A stretch of DNA of 64,000 nt from Rheum nobile (GCA_027886185.1 WOAB01000568.1:13338501-13402500), one strand, 5' to 3'. Positions 1 through 11,230 are shown, counted from the stretch's first letter. Made by a program: numbers and translations. The notes: a model not told the origin generated them from the letters alone.

Positions 1-427
1 GCTTCTGGTTGAGGTGTTATGTGTATCCTGGTTAATTCTTATGTTCATTGCTGCCTTTGGGTTGAATCACTAGTGGTGCTAGGGTTATTCATTGGTAAGG
101 GTTCTTAGGGATGGTTTCCCTATTAATCTACACAAGATCAGGACAGGAATAACCGAATAGGAAGATAGGGCATAATCAAGGAACAACCTTTGAATGACTT
201 ATGTGGACATTACTTGGCTAAGTGTTTTCTCTCTTTGATATTTTCATCATATACTTTGTTGTGTTTGACTTAATTGTGACCAATCAACCTACAATCCCCC
301 CTTTAGTGACATTGCATGCAACCACCATTAGTTTCGCTCCTTCCTTGTGGGGTTGACCCTTGCTTATTGACTATACTAGTTTATTTGTGAAGTTTTATAT
401 TTGAGAGCTAGGAACGACGGCACGTCA
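1..427 (+). repeat. Element A 5' LTR, 3' portion
   Basis: Matches 9719-10145 colinearly and ends in CACGTCA immediately before the primer site. About the first 800 bp of this LTR lie outside the window. Roughly 2 percent divergence from the 3' copy, by eye, suggests a moderately old insertion. Confidence 0.95.
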
Positions 428-432
428 AATTT

Positions 433-450
433 TGGCGCCGTTGCCGGGGA
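433..450 (+). other. Element A primer binding site (tRNA-Asp type)
   Basis: TGGCGCCGTTGCCGGGGA lies five bases after the LTR end. This 18-mer is the usual minus-strand priming site of Athila/Tat-type plant elements. Element D carries the same 18-mer and element B a version lacking one C. Confidence 0.9.
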
Positions 451-540
451 AGGCAAGTTTTGAGCTTTTGGTGTTTTTGTGTGTGTTTCGAAATTTTTGT
501 GTGAGTTTCGTGTGTTTGCTTGTGTGTGTGGACCTATCTT

Positions 541-2307
541 ATGGTCCACATCCGTACTGCTGACTCTTCCCCTTTAGCTATTGATTCAGAGATTGAGCGG
601 ACACTGAGGGAAAATCGGAGAGCAGCAGCACTTTTGGCAGATCCACCTAGGGCGATACTGCAGGAAGAAAACGACGAAGAAGAAGTGATGGCTGAAGATC
701 CACCCACATTGAGGCAGCTGACTGATCCTAACTTGGAGCAGCAACCACTGAGCTCAAGTCTGGGCTTATTCATCTTTGGCCCTAGTTCCATGGGCTGAGT
801 GGAGAGGACCCAAACAAGCACCTCTCGGAGTTTCACGCCGTGTGCACCTCCATGAAGCCACGCAACGTAACGGAGGATCAAATCAAGTTGAGGGCTTTTC
901 CTTTCTCGCTTAAGGATTCGGCCAACGACTGGTTTTATTACCTCCCCCAGGTAGCATCAACACCTGGGGAAAGATGAAGAAGGCGTTTTTGGAGAAGTAC
1001 TTTCCAGCAACGAAGCTGAACAGTCTCAAGCGCAACCTGAGCAACATAGAGTAGCATGGGATGGAGATGCTCTACGAGTACTATGAGCATTTCAAGAGGT
1101 TGTGCTCCAGCTGTCCCTACCACGGGTATTCAGACCAAGATTTGGTCTTATACCTATATGGGGGATTGCTGGATGAAGAACGGCGAATGGTGAATGCGGC
1201 ATGTGGAGGCAACATACTGAACAAGACACCTGCTGCAGCATTCGAGATATTCAGCGAGTTGTCGGAAGGCTCAAGGCAATTGAGTAAGAGGGCGAGCGCC
1301 CAAGTAGTGAAAGCCACTTCAAGTGATCATGCTCTCTCATCTATGGTGAAAGACATGAGCGAAATGAAGGAGATGATCAAGCTTTTGATGAGGAAGGAGG
1401 GACCGTAGAGGGTCAAGGAATGCGAGTTTTGCTATGCTACTACGCATGCAACTGACACATGTCCTACACTCCACGAGGAGTCCACTGAGCAAGTCAACGC
1501 TGTTGGGGGGTACCAACAAAGACCACGATACGACCCCTTTTTCAGTACCTATAATCCCAGATGGAGAGACCACCCGAATTTAAGGTACGGGAACACTCAG
1601 AACATAGAGAACCCTCCTGAGTTCCGTCCAAGACCCCCTCAACAGTACTAGCAGCAGCAGCAACAGTACCCCCAGAGGTAGTTTCAAGGAGGCCAGCAGT
1701 TTAGAGGCCAAGTAGATCAAAGACCGCAAGGACAGGGAGCTCCCCGCACCAACAATCTTGAGGACCAGGTCAACACACTGGCGCAGCACATGACTACGCT
1801 GACACAGACCATGGGAACCAAGCAGCAAAACATGGTTCAGTTTCAGCACGAGACCAAGTCCAGTATACAGAACTTAGAGAAGCAGGTGGGGCAGATCTCC
1901 CAGGCGGTTAGCAAGCTTGAAGCTAGAGAGTCACGAGCACTCCCATCTCAAACTGAGATAAACCCTAGGCAAAACGTCAACTCCATGACGTCAAGGCCCA
2001 GATGGGAGCATGAAGAAGAAAAGTTGCCAACCAAAAATTACGAGGACAAACCGCAACCGCGGGAAATTTGCCGCGATCGCGGGTCTGTTGAGCAAGAGAA
2101 TGGGCAAGATGCGTCGATTAAGCGCGATCGCGGGTAGGATAGCCGCGACCGCGGGGCCCCAGTGCAAGAACCGCGATCGTGGGGTGAAAACCGCGATCAA
2201 ATTTCGGAAAACGGGCCGACTCCACTTACTTTCATGACGCCGTATGTCTACCCGGAGGGATATTTTGACATCCCAGTGCCATTCCCTGCAGCACTAGAAG
2301 ATGACGA
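541..2307 (+). pseudogene. gag: Element A gag (capsid and zinc knuckle), decayed
   Basis: Encodes the structural protein that would package element RNA. The start is taken at the conserved MVHIRTADSS, matching MVDTRSTDS of element B. The capsid region is recognisable in pieces (GLSGEDPNKHL about 792, SMKPRNVTEDQIKL about 850, LERYKRLCSSC-type block about 1090). A CCHC knuckle (C-x2-C-x4-H-x4-C) lies at 1421-1462, followed by a Gln-rich stretch. Two frameshifts are seen, one near 750-785 and one near 943 where a C run is one base short. In-frame TAG stops lie at 1052, 1406, 1649 and 1679; at 1052, 1649 and 1679 the expected codon is CAG. The linker at 2051-2200 holds several GC palindromes read as Asp-Arg-Gly. 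The gene runs into the solo LTR at 2308. Confidence 0.85.
2051..2205. repeat. GC-palindrome cluster in element A gag-protease linker
   Basis: Copies or near-copies of CCGCGATCGCGG or CCGCGACCGCGG at about 2051, 2071, 2122, 2143, 2171 and 2191, separated by 8-40 bases of unrelated sequence. Elements B (12728-12918) and D (39035-39215) have clusters at the homologous linker but with a different palindrome. Confidence 0.85.
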
Positions 2308-3014
2308 TGTAACACCCCCAAAACTTAACCCTTTTTGGAAAGGTATTACCGCCAGTGACCCCAGTGTTCCTTACCGAGATCACCCAAGGCTTTACCATTT
2401 AAATACAATTTATGAAATACAAATGATACAAAATGATAACCTTATTTATATAAAACATGAGTTACGGGATTACATCACAATCCCGAATAGGACAAACACA
2501 GAGTTTAAATAAATTACAGCGGAAGTCTTAAACAAAGTATAGCGGAAGTCTTTTAAATGTATTACACACAAGGATCTTGACCACAATGGTCATCTCCCAA
2601 GAGTCTCAACCTGATTAACAGAAATTATTAAAAACGTCGAAAAACCACCGTCGACTCCATAGTCCTTCTAGTCTTCTCATCTACACTTTATCTGATGTGC
2701 CGAATCGAACGGATGACACCAGCCCACATGCGGAGAACAAAGTTCGTGGGTTAGTCTACTTGAATAGACTAGCAAGGGTAAAAAGCAGAGTGGTTCGAGT
2801 GATCGTAACCGTTTACTATCATTGTCCCTTGAATAATAACCGAAGGGACGATACATAACCCGGCACTTTCACGGAATAACAACAAGAGGTATGCACAAGA
2901 GAAGATTCTGGAAGACTTAATCTTCACAGAAATCGACCCGAAAAGAGACTCCAAGAGGTTGAGTCTTTACGGAAATATGACAAATCTGGAATGTTAACAG
3001 CATCAAGCAACAAT

Positions 3015-3252
3015 GATTTAAACGCTGATTGAGATGCTTCGGTTCATGACCAACCTCACCGCTTACAGCGATTCCAGATCGGAAAGAGAACGTACTACAT
3101 TCAAGTCTGAATCTTACAGAACCACATAACGATGATTTAAAAACTGACTAAGATGCTTCGGTTCACGACCAACCTCACCGCTTACAGCGATTCCAGATCG
3201 GAAAGAGAACGTACTATGATCAAAGTCGAGACGAGCTTTCCTAGCTGCACTA
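3015..3252. repeat. 119-bp tandem duplication inside the solo LTR
   Basis: The segment starting at 3015 recurs at 3134 with a few mismatches, including GATGCTTCGGTTCA and CGCTTACAGCGATTCCAGAT in both copies. The LTR also repeats CAGGGTGA-N-CACCC blocks at 3382, 3492 and 3549 and a CTTACTTGGATTAG-type block near 3760, 3790 and 3920. Confidence 0.8.
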
Positions 3253-4525
3253 TTTACTTAGCTGCACTACTCGCCAAAGGTTTATTAATTATGTGCACTC
3301 GGGCACATATCTTATTAAATTATAAAACACACATTACTGAAGTATATTAATATTATTAAGCGCGGCACAAAGTTTAAATCACAGGGTGACAATTATGTCA
3401 ACCCAAACTAATACCACACACAAACACACACACACACACGCACACACGAGGCTTAATATTATTCCGAGAACAACGGAAGTTATTGTTACACAGGGTGATC
3501 TTATGTTCACCCAGATTGCACTGCCACAACGCTTACACTTTAATTTACAGGGTGACAGTTACGTCCACCCCAATTGCACTAGCTAGGTGCTTAATACACA
3601 GGACTGTTATTAAGCTCATCCACTGGCGCTAGCAAGACGCTTAAACACTTTAGATCCTTACAGGTGGATAAGAAGCATAGGTCATGACCCTTAAATTATT
3701 ATTCGGAAATTATCCCGAGGAATATTACGATTTAAAGAAACGACAAATCCTTACTTGGATCAGCGTTCCCACGAATATTAAATTATAAAGAAACGACTAA
3801 TCCTTACTTGGATTAGCGTTCCTACAAACACTCGTGTTAACTAAACAGTCTAACACAACAATTATTCACATTAAAGCCATCCAGGCAATCAACTTAAACA
3901 TAGAGATAATAGAAACAGCTAATCCTTACTTGGATTAGTTTTCCTATTAACCCACATGCTATTCTAGCATTAAGATTAATTTCACAACAATACCATCACG
4001 GTAATTATCACATATGATAGCGTTGTTCTAACAGATATACAACCTATCATAATATTACTTTAATCATGTTTATTTATGAAATTAGTTCCCAAACAAAACA
4101 ATAGTTCTGGATAAATCCACATAAATGCCCGCAAGGCGATCACAGATAATAGCGTCGTTCTAGCAGATATACAACCTATTATATGATTTTCTAAAATAGT
4201 TTATAAAACCATTTCCAGACAAACACAGTAATCATTCCAAATTAATTACTCAGATAAACAGCTGATAATTAATGTAAATATGGAACGATGAGCAAGAGCA
4301 AACCGCCACTTGCCTTAGTCCGCAGATCTGGAACAAAGCAGAGACAACGGGATTCCGGGCTCGACACAAGTATAGCTCCGACAGCACAACGACCTTCGAG
4401 TCGACCCATAAGGAAAACCCAAGTTAGATTCGACATAAACTAGTACGAATCTAAGGAAAGACGAAAGAAACTGAAAGAAACGACGCCACGACGACAACCA
4501 ACCAAGCCAAAGCCACGAAGGAATT

Positions 4526-5130
4526 CTGGGCACTGGCGGCGGTCGCCGCAGTTCATCACGGCGGGCGCCGTAAAGAACACGGCGGTTGCCGTGAAGAACT
4601 CAGATGACAGAATCGGTGAGGAAACTCACCCAAATGATGCGCGTTTCGACCCCTTTTTGCCTTGCCTGGGTTCCAACCTCCAAAGGCAACCAACAGGCTT
4701 CACAAGGGCTTCTGGAAACACCACCAAACGACACCGGAGAAAGCTCCAAAAAACTCCGACGAGGGCAAGCTTTTCCGGTGAGACAATTTCTGAGATTGAG
4801 CTTCTGATTTTTGCTCGAATCCGACCCCCAAGCCTCTCCTTTTATAGCCACAGATCGAGGGAGCACAATGATGGCTAGGAGGGATCGTGGCGGGGCTAAA
4901 ACGACGATCGTCAGACGACTCCGGTGACCATCGGGCAAAGACCCCCGGACAACAACGACGGCGGGCACCGTCATAAATGCGGCGGGCGCCGCAATCAATG
5001 TGGCGGGAGCCGTCACCAATGTGGCGGGCGCCGCCATAGGCCTGGCGTCCCCAGCTAGGAGAAGACTTGCCGGCTCCTTGAGCCTTGCGACGGCGGGCGC
5101 CGCCATACCCACGGCGGGCGCCGCCCTTGG
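4526..5130. repeat. GCGGGCGCCGC palindrome clusters flanking the solo-LTR TATA box
   Basis: Two clusters of GGCGGGCGCCG-like palindromes: 4526-4605 (transcribed side on the minus strand) and 4957-5130 (upstream side), with the minus-strand TATA box at 4840-4846 between them. The palindrome differs from the CCGCGACCGCGG of the Tekay-like LTRs but lies at similar distances from TATA. Confidence 0.8.
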
Positions 5131-5376
5131 CTTTGCCGCCTCCTCAGCTCTTAGACGAAAACGATGTTAACCCGGGATAAAATTATCATACGCGAACGCG
5201 TATAAACATCTGAATCACATCGTCTGTATTTTATTTCACTGAGAAAAATATTACAGATACAGAGCACATTACAGAATGCCTCCAACTTTCTGAATTAAAT
5301 CCGACGTACTAAATGGGTGCTCGGGAAAATTCCAAAAATTCCCAAAATAATCCTTACAGAATTACGGGGTATCACA

Positions 5377-6036
5377 GACGAACCCATTGAGGGGCTGAAG
5401 GGAATGTTCGAGACATTCAGGAACTACAAGGTGACCCCCCAATTGAGCAAAGCGATGCCTCGCTTTGCAAACTTCCTGAGGGAGCTATGCAAGCTCAAGA
5501 AGGAGCAAAAGGAGCGGTCGAAGAAAAAGGTGAAAGTCAAGAAGGATGTCTCGGCTGTGATGCAAAAGAAGATCCCGAAAAAGTGTGAAGATCCTAGGAT
5601 GTTTAGTGTACCCTGCAAGATTGGAGAAACTGAGTTCAGCGAGACATTGCTGGATTTGGGAGCCTCAATCAATGTCCTACCATTGTCCGTCTACAACACC
5701 CTCAATGTCGGACCACTAGAAAGCACGGAAATCGTTATCCAACTGGCTGACAACTCCGTCAACATTCCTGAGGGCATTGTGAAGGACATTTTGGTGAGCG
5801 TCGATACCCTCGTCTTCCCTGCAGACTTCTTCGTCATGAACACATGGAAACAAGGAGGACGAGTAATGCTAGGGAGGCCTTTCATGAAGACCTCCAACAC
5901 AAAGATCGATGTAGGCATACGTACGATAAGCATGGAGTTTGACCGGAGGAAGGTAGAGCACAAGCTGAATTCCATTCAGGAGCATCCCCCAGTTTCAAGA
6001 GTGCAGAGTGCGGTTGCAGGAGGCAACCCAGGTTGA
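5377..6036 (+). pseudogene. pro: Element A aspartic protease domain (3' part of gag-pro)
   Basis: Retropepsin-type protease that would mature the gag precursor. The catalytic motif reads L-D-L-G-A-S-I (Asp codon 5653-5655); Leu replaces the usual Thr or Ser, as is typical of Athila-type proteases. The flap-region IVIQLADNS and the C-terminal block VMLGRPFMKTS are present and match element B. Upstream is the linker helix EGLKGMFETFRNYKV. The frame is open from the solo-LTR junction to the stop at 6036, so this part is intact but separated from gag by the insertion. No reverse transcriptase follows. Confidence 0.85.
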
Positions 6037-6073
6037 GAAGTACAACAGGACGTCGTGCCGCGACGATAACTAT

Positions 6074-6100
6074 GGCGCTGCTCGGGAGGCAACCCGAGGT
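6074..6100 (+). other. Conserved hairpin motif after protease (element A copy)
   Basis: Contains CTCGGG-AGGCAA-CCCGAG, a 6-bp stem with a 6-nt loop. Almost the same 27 bases occur after the protease region of B (14113-14139) and D (38305-38331, minus strand), each preceded by a similar GACRWTAACTA lead. It lies between two genes, so a role in translation or splicing of the downstream gene is possible. Confidence 0.75.
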
Positions 6101-6919
6101 ATGAGTTGCTGAACTCATCTTTGTTTCTTTGCTTCGTTAGGATTTGTTATTGTGTTTTTAGAATTCTTTGCTTTAGTTGCCATTTTCTTTCTTTTTCTTC
6201 TTTCTTCTGTGGGCCGTTAGAACTAACCTTGCAGCGGAGCCCAGACCTCAGTGACCCGCGACCGCGGTATAGATCCCGCGATCGCGGTTTCCCCACGGTG
6301 TTCCACGGAGTTTAGTTCTAAAAAACAATGGCCCACAGAATTCAATACCGGCTCGTTTTTCGAGGCGGTCAACCCTCGTAACTCTCGTCGGCCGTTACGC
6401 TGCAGGGTATTAACCCCGCGATCGCGGTTCCTCAGCCCCGCGATCGTGGCCCCTCGTCGCCGAGCTTATAAGAGCGGGGTGTGGCGGAGGCATTTCACAA
6501 CACCTCCACCACGCTCTCTCCCTCTCAAACCACTCGGATCTCCGACTCTGACCACCGCGATGACACCCTGCAGCCCCGCGACCATCGTTCCGCCACCGCG
6601 ACGTCGCTTGGGTGAGATCTCCATTTCCCCTTGGATTTCTCATTGCCTCACGAGCCGCGATCGCCGGACCCACGCCCGAAGCCCCGCGACCACTATAGCA
6701 CCACCAAGGACCATCGGAGCCATTTTTATTCGAAGCTTTCTGCTGCCCAGAAACCGCGATCGCCGCTGTCCAGCCCCGCGATCGCGGCCCTTCTTCTCCA
6801 GAGGACTTCATTCGAGCATAAACTGCGACCGCGGCCCATACCCCGCGATCGCGGGCCTCTCCGGTATTCTTTTTATGCCTCTTACTTCTTCTTCCCACCA
6901 TGTCTGCTTCGCAAACAGC
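6101..6919. other. Palindrome-rich spacer between protease and ATHILA ORF1-like gene
   Basis: A T-rich tract (6110-6215) is followed by at least ten CCGCGATCGCGG-type palindromes (about 6254-6860). Long open frames occur on both strands here, but they are composed of Arg-Ser-Pro and Asp-Arg-Gly repeats created by the palindromes and show no family signature, so no gene is called. Confidence 0.7.
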
Positions 6920-8209
6920 ATGAGAAGCCCGAGGCACCGACGCTATTTTGAGACGTCCAGCCTGCAAAAGATCATCCCGACGAAATTCTACGATCGACCG
7001 ACGCTGCAACTACTCGGTTTGGAGGACTGCACTCAACAGTTGCTGAGCCACGGAGGGCTCGGTAATTTCATTGACTTGTCCGCCCCGACGTCCGACGAAC
7101 TGACCCTGGAGTTCCTGGCCACGCTGGAACGCCACGACGACGGGATCACGTTCAACCTGTTGGGGCGATAGAGACGGATGTCCTACCAAGGTCTGCGGGA
7201 CCTTTTTGGCGTTATTGAGGAACCCACCGAGGATTGGGAAGCTGTAGGCACCTTGCCAGAGTTCTTCTGGCAAGATACGACCCGGGATGTGATTAACCCC
7301 AACGCCGGCGAGTACAACTACAAGCTGACGCACCCCTGTTTGAGGTTGGCTCACAAGTTGCTAGCCTTGACCTTCCTTGGACAGGGGGAGGTGAACAAGG
7401 TCTCCAGGCAGGACCTTACAGTGCTCTGGTATTTGACACCAGAGAGTCATAATATCCCCGACTGGGTCGGGCTGTTTCTCTCCAGGTGCCTATGACTGCG
7501 AGAGAAGAAGGGCGGTAAGATCTCCATGGGAGGCATGGTGACGCTTATTGCTCGATAGTACGAGATCCTTGCGGACCATTGGGAATTCCCCGACGAGAGC
7601 TACACATACAACATCAGGCTCATGAGGAGATTCCATCTGCTGGAGGCCCGTAATGGAGAGTACACCTGGCTCTCCCTGGCCGGCAACCACCACCACATGA
7701 GGTTGCCTCGTCCGATGCCTTTTGGGCCCCGGGCGAGGGATTTCTACCTTTATGCCGACGGGGAGTAGGGGTCATCGTCCGAAGACGAAGGGGACGACGA
7801 CAACGACGAGGAACAGACTGCGGCGGCAGACATGGAGAGAGAAGTGCCATCACCTCCGGGTTCCAAGGTCCCCCCTGTCCTTCCTGACTACACTCACCAT
7901 GCATCTGGGTTTGGTAGTGCTTATGGCGGAGCGCCCTGGGACCAGCTCCTGGACAGAATGACGAACCTACAGCTGAGGCAGGATGAGCAGATACGGAGGA
8001 GCACCGAGTGGGAACGCGGCATCTCCCAGAGGCTAGAGGAGCATGTGAGGAGAAGCGCTGAGTGGCAGCGCAACATGGAGGTCAACCTTGCCTACCACGC
8101 CAATCGCCTGGACAACCACCTCACCACCGTTGCGGACCAGGTGGTTCATTTGCAGAGGAGAGCTGAGGCTTTCTTCAACGCCTATGGGTATTGGCCTCCA
8201 CCCCAGTGA
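6920..8209 (+). pseudogene. ATHILA ORF1-like protein, single frame with four stops
   Basis: About 430 codons resembling the Arabidopsis retrotransposon ORF1 (ATHILA) family, whose function is unknown. Recognisable blocks are IIPTKFYDRPTLQLLG, LTLEFLATLERHDD-ITFNLLG, MSYQGLRDLFGV, a central TLPEFFW block, and LREKKGGKISMGGMVTLIAR. The C-terminus is acidic (SSSEDEGDDDNDEE) and then predicted coiled coil with EWERGISQRLEEH-type repeats. The frame is unbroken by indels from 6920 to the stop at 8207-8209. Four in-frame stops lie at 7169 (TAG), 7493 (TGA), 7556 (TAG) and 7766 (TAG). The family context gives Arg CGA at 7493 and Gln CAG at 7556, both C-to-T changes. The start at 6920 is the first Met before the conserved part and is uncertain. 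Confidence 0.8.
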
Positions 8210-8268
8210 GTCCTTCTATTTTTCCCTTATCTTTTATTTGTCCTTCATACATTGAGGACAATGCATGA

Positions 8269-8284
8269 TTTAAGCATGGGGGAG
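8269..8284 (+). other. Internal polypurine-like tract, element A
   Basis: TTTAAGCATGGGGGAG closely matches the 3' polypurine tract TCTAAGCATGGGGGAG before the LTR at 8919, about 630 bp upstream of it. B has the same 16-mer at 14854-14869 and D at 37621-37636 (minus). Confidence 0.65.
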
Positions 8285-8383
8285 TAGAAGTGCTCACTAC
8301 CTATCTTATATATATTTCTTTTCCAGTATTGTACTTTGGATTTTCAGCATTTTATGTTTCTTAAAAAAAAAAAAAACCTGGGA

Positions 8384-8411
8384 CAAGTCGAAAACCCGAA
8401 AGGGCGACTTG
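8384..8411 (+). other. GAAA-tetraloop hairpin 1, element A
   Basis: CAAGTCG (8384-8390) pairs perfectly with CGACTTG (8405-8411) around an AAAA bulge and a CCC-GAAA-GGG inner hairpin. B and D keep the inner hairpin and the pairing while changing paired bases. Confidence 0.65.
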
Positions 8412-8516
8412 GGTAAAAAGCAGGTGGCCCGGACCGCGCTAGGCTGGGGTAAGAAGGTTTCTGAGTGACGTGAGCTTATGTGAGCATATCTATGAAAAAA
8501 ATATATATATGAGTGG

Positions 8517-8544
8517 CTAGGATGAAACCCGAAAGGGCTCCTAG
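8517..8544 (+). other. GAAA-tetraloop hairpin 2, element A
   Basis: CTAGGA (8517-8522) pairs with TCCTAG (8539-8544) around TGAAA and a CCC-GAAA-GGG core, about 130 bases after hairpin 1. B (core 15104-15113) and D (core 37375-37384, minus) have the core at the same spacing but a weaker outer stem. Confidence 0.55.
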
Positions 8545-8901
8545 GCAAAATGAGTGAAAAGAAAAGGAGTGTTTCTAGGATCTCATTTTACCGACGGGGC
8601 GGTACAAGAAGAGGAGTCAAAGAAGGATAGTCGGGTAGGTCACTCTGGGAGGCATAAGGAGTCATAGATGGAGGCTAGGATTAGAGGTTACTCACACAAT
8701 TGGATTTCCGGGTTAAGCTTAGGGCAAGTACTCTTCTTGCCCCTTAAGCTTGTTGAGTTGTGGATGTGTCGTGAATGAGATTGGTGCCAGGAGCTTGGCA
8801 TGGGTTAGGTGACTCTTAGTTGGAGGACATGCTTCCTGAGATCTTGGGTGTTGCATTGGAGGGTAAATTCTTCATTAGTTTACTCGAGGACGAGCAAAGG
8901 T

Positions 8902-8918
8902 CTAAGCATGGGGGAGTT
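8902..8918 (+). other. Element A 3' polypurine tract
   Basis: CTAAGCATGGGGGAGTT directly precedes the 3' LTR, as expected for the plus-strand priming site. Confidence 0.85.
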
Positions 8919-10145
8919 TGATAAGCACTACTTTGTAGGGCTTAACTAAGAGTTATTAGAGGGTTTTATTGGTGCCATTCGGGTAGATTTAGACACATTC
9001 TTGTGCATGGCGTTTGGGGGCAAAGTCTGGTGTTTTTGGAGGTGTTTGAGCTATTTTGGATATCATAGGAGACACTGAGGAAGGAAGCCACCAAAAGAAG
9101 ACGCCAAGGAAGTGAAGACGAGAGGTTAGGAGGCGAAGCCAAGGAGTGAAGGCCGAGCATTAACCACAAGAGGCCGCGATCGCGGTAAATGGGCTGCGAT
9201 CGCGGGTCGTCGACGCTGGAAGTTCTGACTTTTCCCGAGTCTATCTTTTCTAATTTCTTTAATTATTTTTCCATATTATTTCGTTTCTTTTCTTATTGGG
9301 CTATGTCATTTGTTAGAGGCCCTATATATACTCTCTTTAGTATTAGGTTTTGAGAGCTTGTTGTTTTTGGAGAATTTCAATTCGTCGTTGCCACTTTTCA
9401 TACCTTTGGAGTTCATCATGTTTATGAGGAGCTAAGCCTCTTTTGCTTAGTCCGGTAATGGAAGCATAAGTTTATTCATCTGGTTGTGAGGTTTTGTTCC
9501 TATCTATCTATCCTATTGAGTTATATCTTTTCTCTTGAGCAAATTCTTATTTGGATGTTTGTTGGTTTATCTAGATTGATCACCTAGGTTTATTGCTTTC
9601 ATTCATATTGCTAATACTAGGGAACTGTTGGGCTAACGCTCTAGTTCGAGTAGCGAGCATAGATTCTTATCTGCCACTGTGGAATTTATCTATGTACGGA
9701 ATTGATTACATGTTGAATGCTTCTGGTTGAGGTGTTATGTGTATCCTGGTTAATTCTTATGTTCATTGCTGCCTTTGGGTTGAATCACTAGTGGTGCTAG
9801 GGTTATTCATTGGTAAGGGTTCTTAGGGATGGTTTCCCTATTAATCTACACAAGATCAGGACAGGAATAACCGAATAGGAAAATAGGGCATAATCAAGGA
9901 ACAACCTTTGAATGACTTATGTGGACATTACTTGGCTAAGTGTTTTCTCTCTTTGATATTTTCATCATATACTTTGCTGTGTTTGACTTAATTGTGACCA
10001 ATCAACCTACAATCCCCCCTTTAGTGACATTGCATGCAACCACCATTAGTTTCGCTCCTTCCATGTGGGATCGACCCTTGCTTATTGACTATACTAGTTT
10101 ATTTGTGAGGTTTTATATTTGACAGCTAGGAACGACAGCACGTCA
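8919..10145 (+). repeat. Element A 3' LTR
   Basis: 1,227 bp, TGATAAGCAC to CACGTCA. It contains two CCGCGATCGCGG-type palindromes (9174-9206) and a TATATATA box at about 9323-9330 some 120 bp downstream of them. The terminal 427 bp match the start of the window. Confidence 0.92.
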
Positions 10146-11209
10146 GCGAGTGTCACCGCCCCGCACCAGACGCCACCGCGACCCGGCGGTGGGTCTCAGA
10201 GAAGGATGCTGGCCGCGCCAAGAGAAGCACCACCCCGCGGTGGATTTGTTAAGCGCCTCGCGGCCAGCGAAGACTTTATTTCCTTATTTTGCATTTCCGG
10301 ATTTCCTATTTCTATTATTTTTATTTCCTTTACTATTTTCGTTAGGCTTAACTTATTTTTCCCTAAGCCTATTTAAGACCTCTTTCTAGGTCTTGAGTGG
10401 GCATACACTTTACCACCAGACACTTTTACTTTTTATCATCGTAGGTTTCACCTTTGAATTTAGAGTTTTTCATTCACAAACCAATGGAAAGCTAAGCACA
10501 TTTGCTTAGTCCGACGATTGAAGCCTTTATTTGATATACGGTTGGGAGATTCTAATTCTATTTCTTTTTCTTTGAATGTATTGATTCTCTTGTGCTTCAT
10601 CCCATTGATTATTATTAATTTCGCTTGTTGGACGCAACTAGTTGTTATTGATAATTGTCTATTGCTAGGGTTTGGTAATTACTGTTTGAGTTACCTAATT
10701 CATGTGTAGCAACTACAATACTCTAAGAACTGTTTGGGACTAGTTTATTGTAGGGAGAATTAATTGCATGCAATTGTATGACTGTTTGCTACTCTTGCAT
10801 GTATCTATCTAAATTCCTTTGCTCATTGCTGCTATTGATTGATGCGTGAGGTTATCATAGTTAATTAATAGTTAGTATCTTCAGGGTCTATTTGTCCTGT
10901 TTATAACACAAGAAAATGAATAGGAACATTCATAGGTAGAAATTAGAGAGAATCTAGGATCAACCATTCGAATGAATGGTGGATATTTGTCTGGCTAAGT
11001 GCCTTTTCCTAATTGATTACGACCTTTGTTTTACTTTCTTTTGTTTAATTGCAACCAACCAACCCCCCCTGTTACTTGTCAGTTACACGTCTTTTGCATA
11101 CAGATAACCGACTCCATGTGGGATCGACCCTCATTTACTTGCTATACTCATTAGTAGGTGAATTAGGATTTCTTTGACAGGAAAACGATACCGGTTTCCG
11201 ACCCTGTCA
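10146..11209 (+). repeat. Element B 5' LTR, truncated
   Basis: Aligns with 15775-16865. The 5' copy lacks one 20-bp palindrome-bearing unit near 10227 that the 3' copy has (two CGCCCCGCGGTGG blocks at 15868-15897). TATTTAAG at about 10369 is the likely promoter box. Ends CCTGTCA. Confidence 0.9.
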
Positions 11210-11213
11210 AATT

Positions 11214-11230
11214 TGGCGCGTTGCCGGGGA
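11214..11230 (+). other. Element B primer binding site with one-base deletion
   Basis: TGGCGCGTTGCCGGGGA is the tRNA-Asp-type site lacking one C compared with A (433-450) and D (39887-39904). Confidence 0.85.

Larger units (their letters stand above)
2308..5376 (-). mobile_element. Solo LTR, chromovirus-like, inserted in element A
   Basis: Begins TGTAACACCCC and ends GGGGTATCACA, with a perfect 5-bp target duplication GACGA at 2303-2307 and 5377-5381. It contains no internal genes. It is related in inverted orientation to the Tekay-like LTRs later in the window: the ends align, it shares a lead such as GATTAGTCGTTTCTTT, and it has TATAAAA on the minus strand at 4840-4846 in the same GGCTATAAAAGGAG context. 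If one GACGA copy is removed with it, element A's gag-protease frame is continuous, so it landed in a coding region. Formed most simply by LTR-LTR recombination of a full element. Confidence 0.9.
8210..8918. other. Element A 3' non-coding module
   Basis: Shared in order with B (14800-15516) and D (37231-37690, minus): a CATTGAGGACAATG motif, an internal polypurine-like tract, two hairpins with CCCGAAAGGG cores, a GTGACGTGAGCTTA motif, then the 3' polypurine tract. No coding potential is supported. Confidence 0.75.
1..10145 (+). mobile_element. Element A: Athila-like non-autonomous LTR retrotransposon (5' end off window)
   Basis: The first 427 bases repeat at 9719-10145 with about eight mismatches and no indels, which defines two LTRs. 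Between them lie a tRNA-Asp-type primer site, gag, a CCHC knuckle, a retroviral-type aspartic protease, an ATHILA ORF1-like gene and a polypurine tract. No reverse transcriptase, RNase H or integrase motif was found, so the element is non-autonomous by inference. An inverted solo LTR (2308-5376) interrupts gag-protease. The 3' LTR ends in CA at 10145 and is followed at once by the middle of element B's LTR, so A appears to be inserted in B. GCGAG (10146-10150) is the expected right target-site copy; the left copy is outside the window. Confidence 0.9.

Noticed and set aside
2010..2512. Open frames continuing from element A into 2308-2512
   Set aside because: They read through the solo-LTR boundary at 2308 and are chance fusions.
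6251..7171. 306-codon frame across the element A spacer
   Set aside because: The first two thirds is palindrome-derived Pro-Arg-Ser repeat; only the part from 6920 belongs to a recognisable protein.
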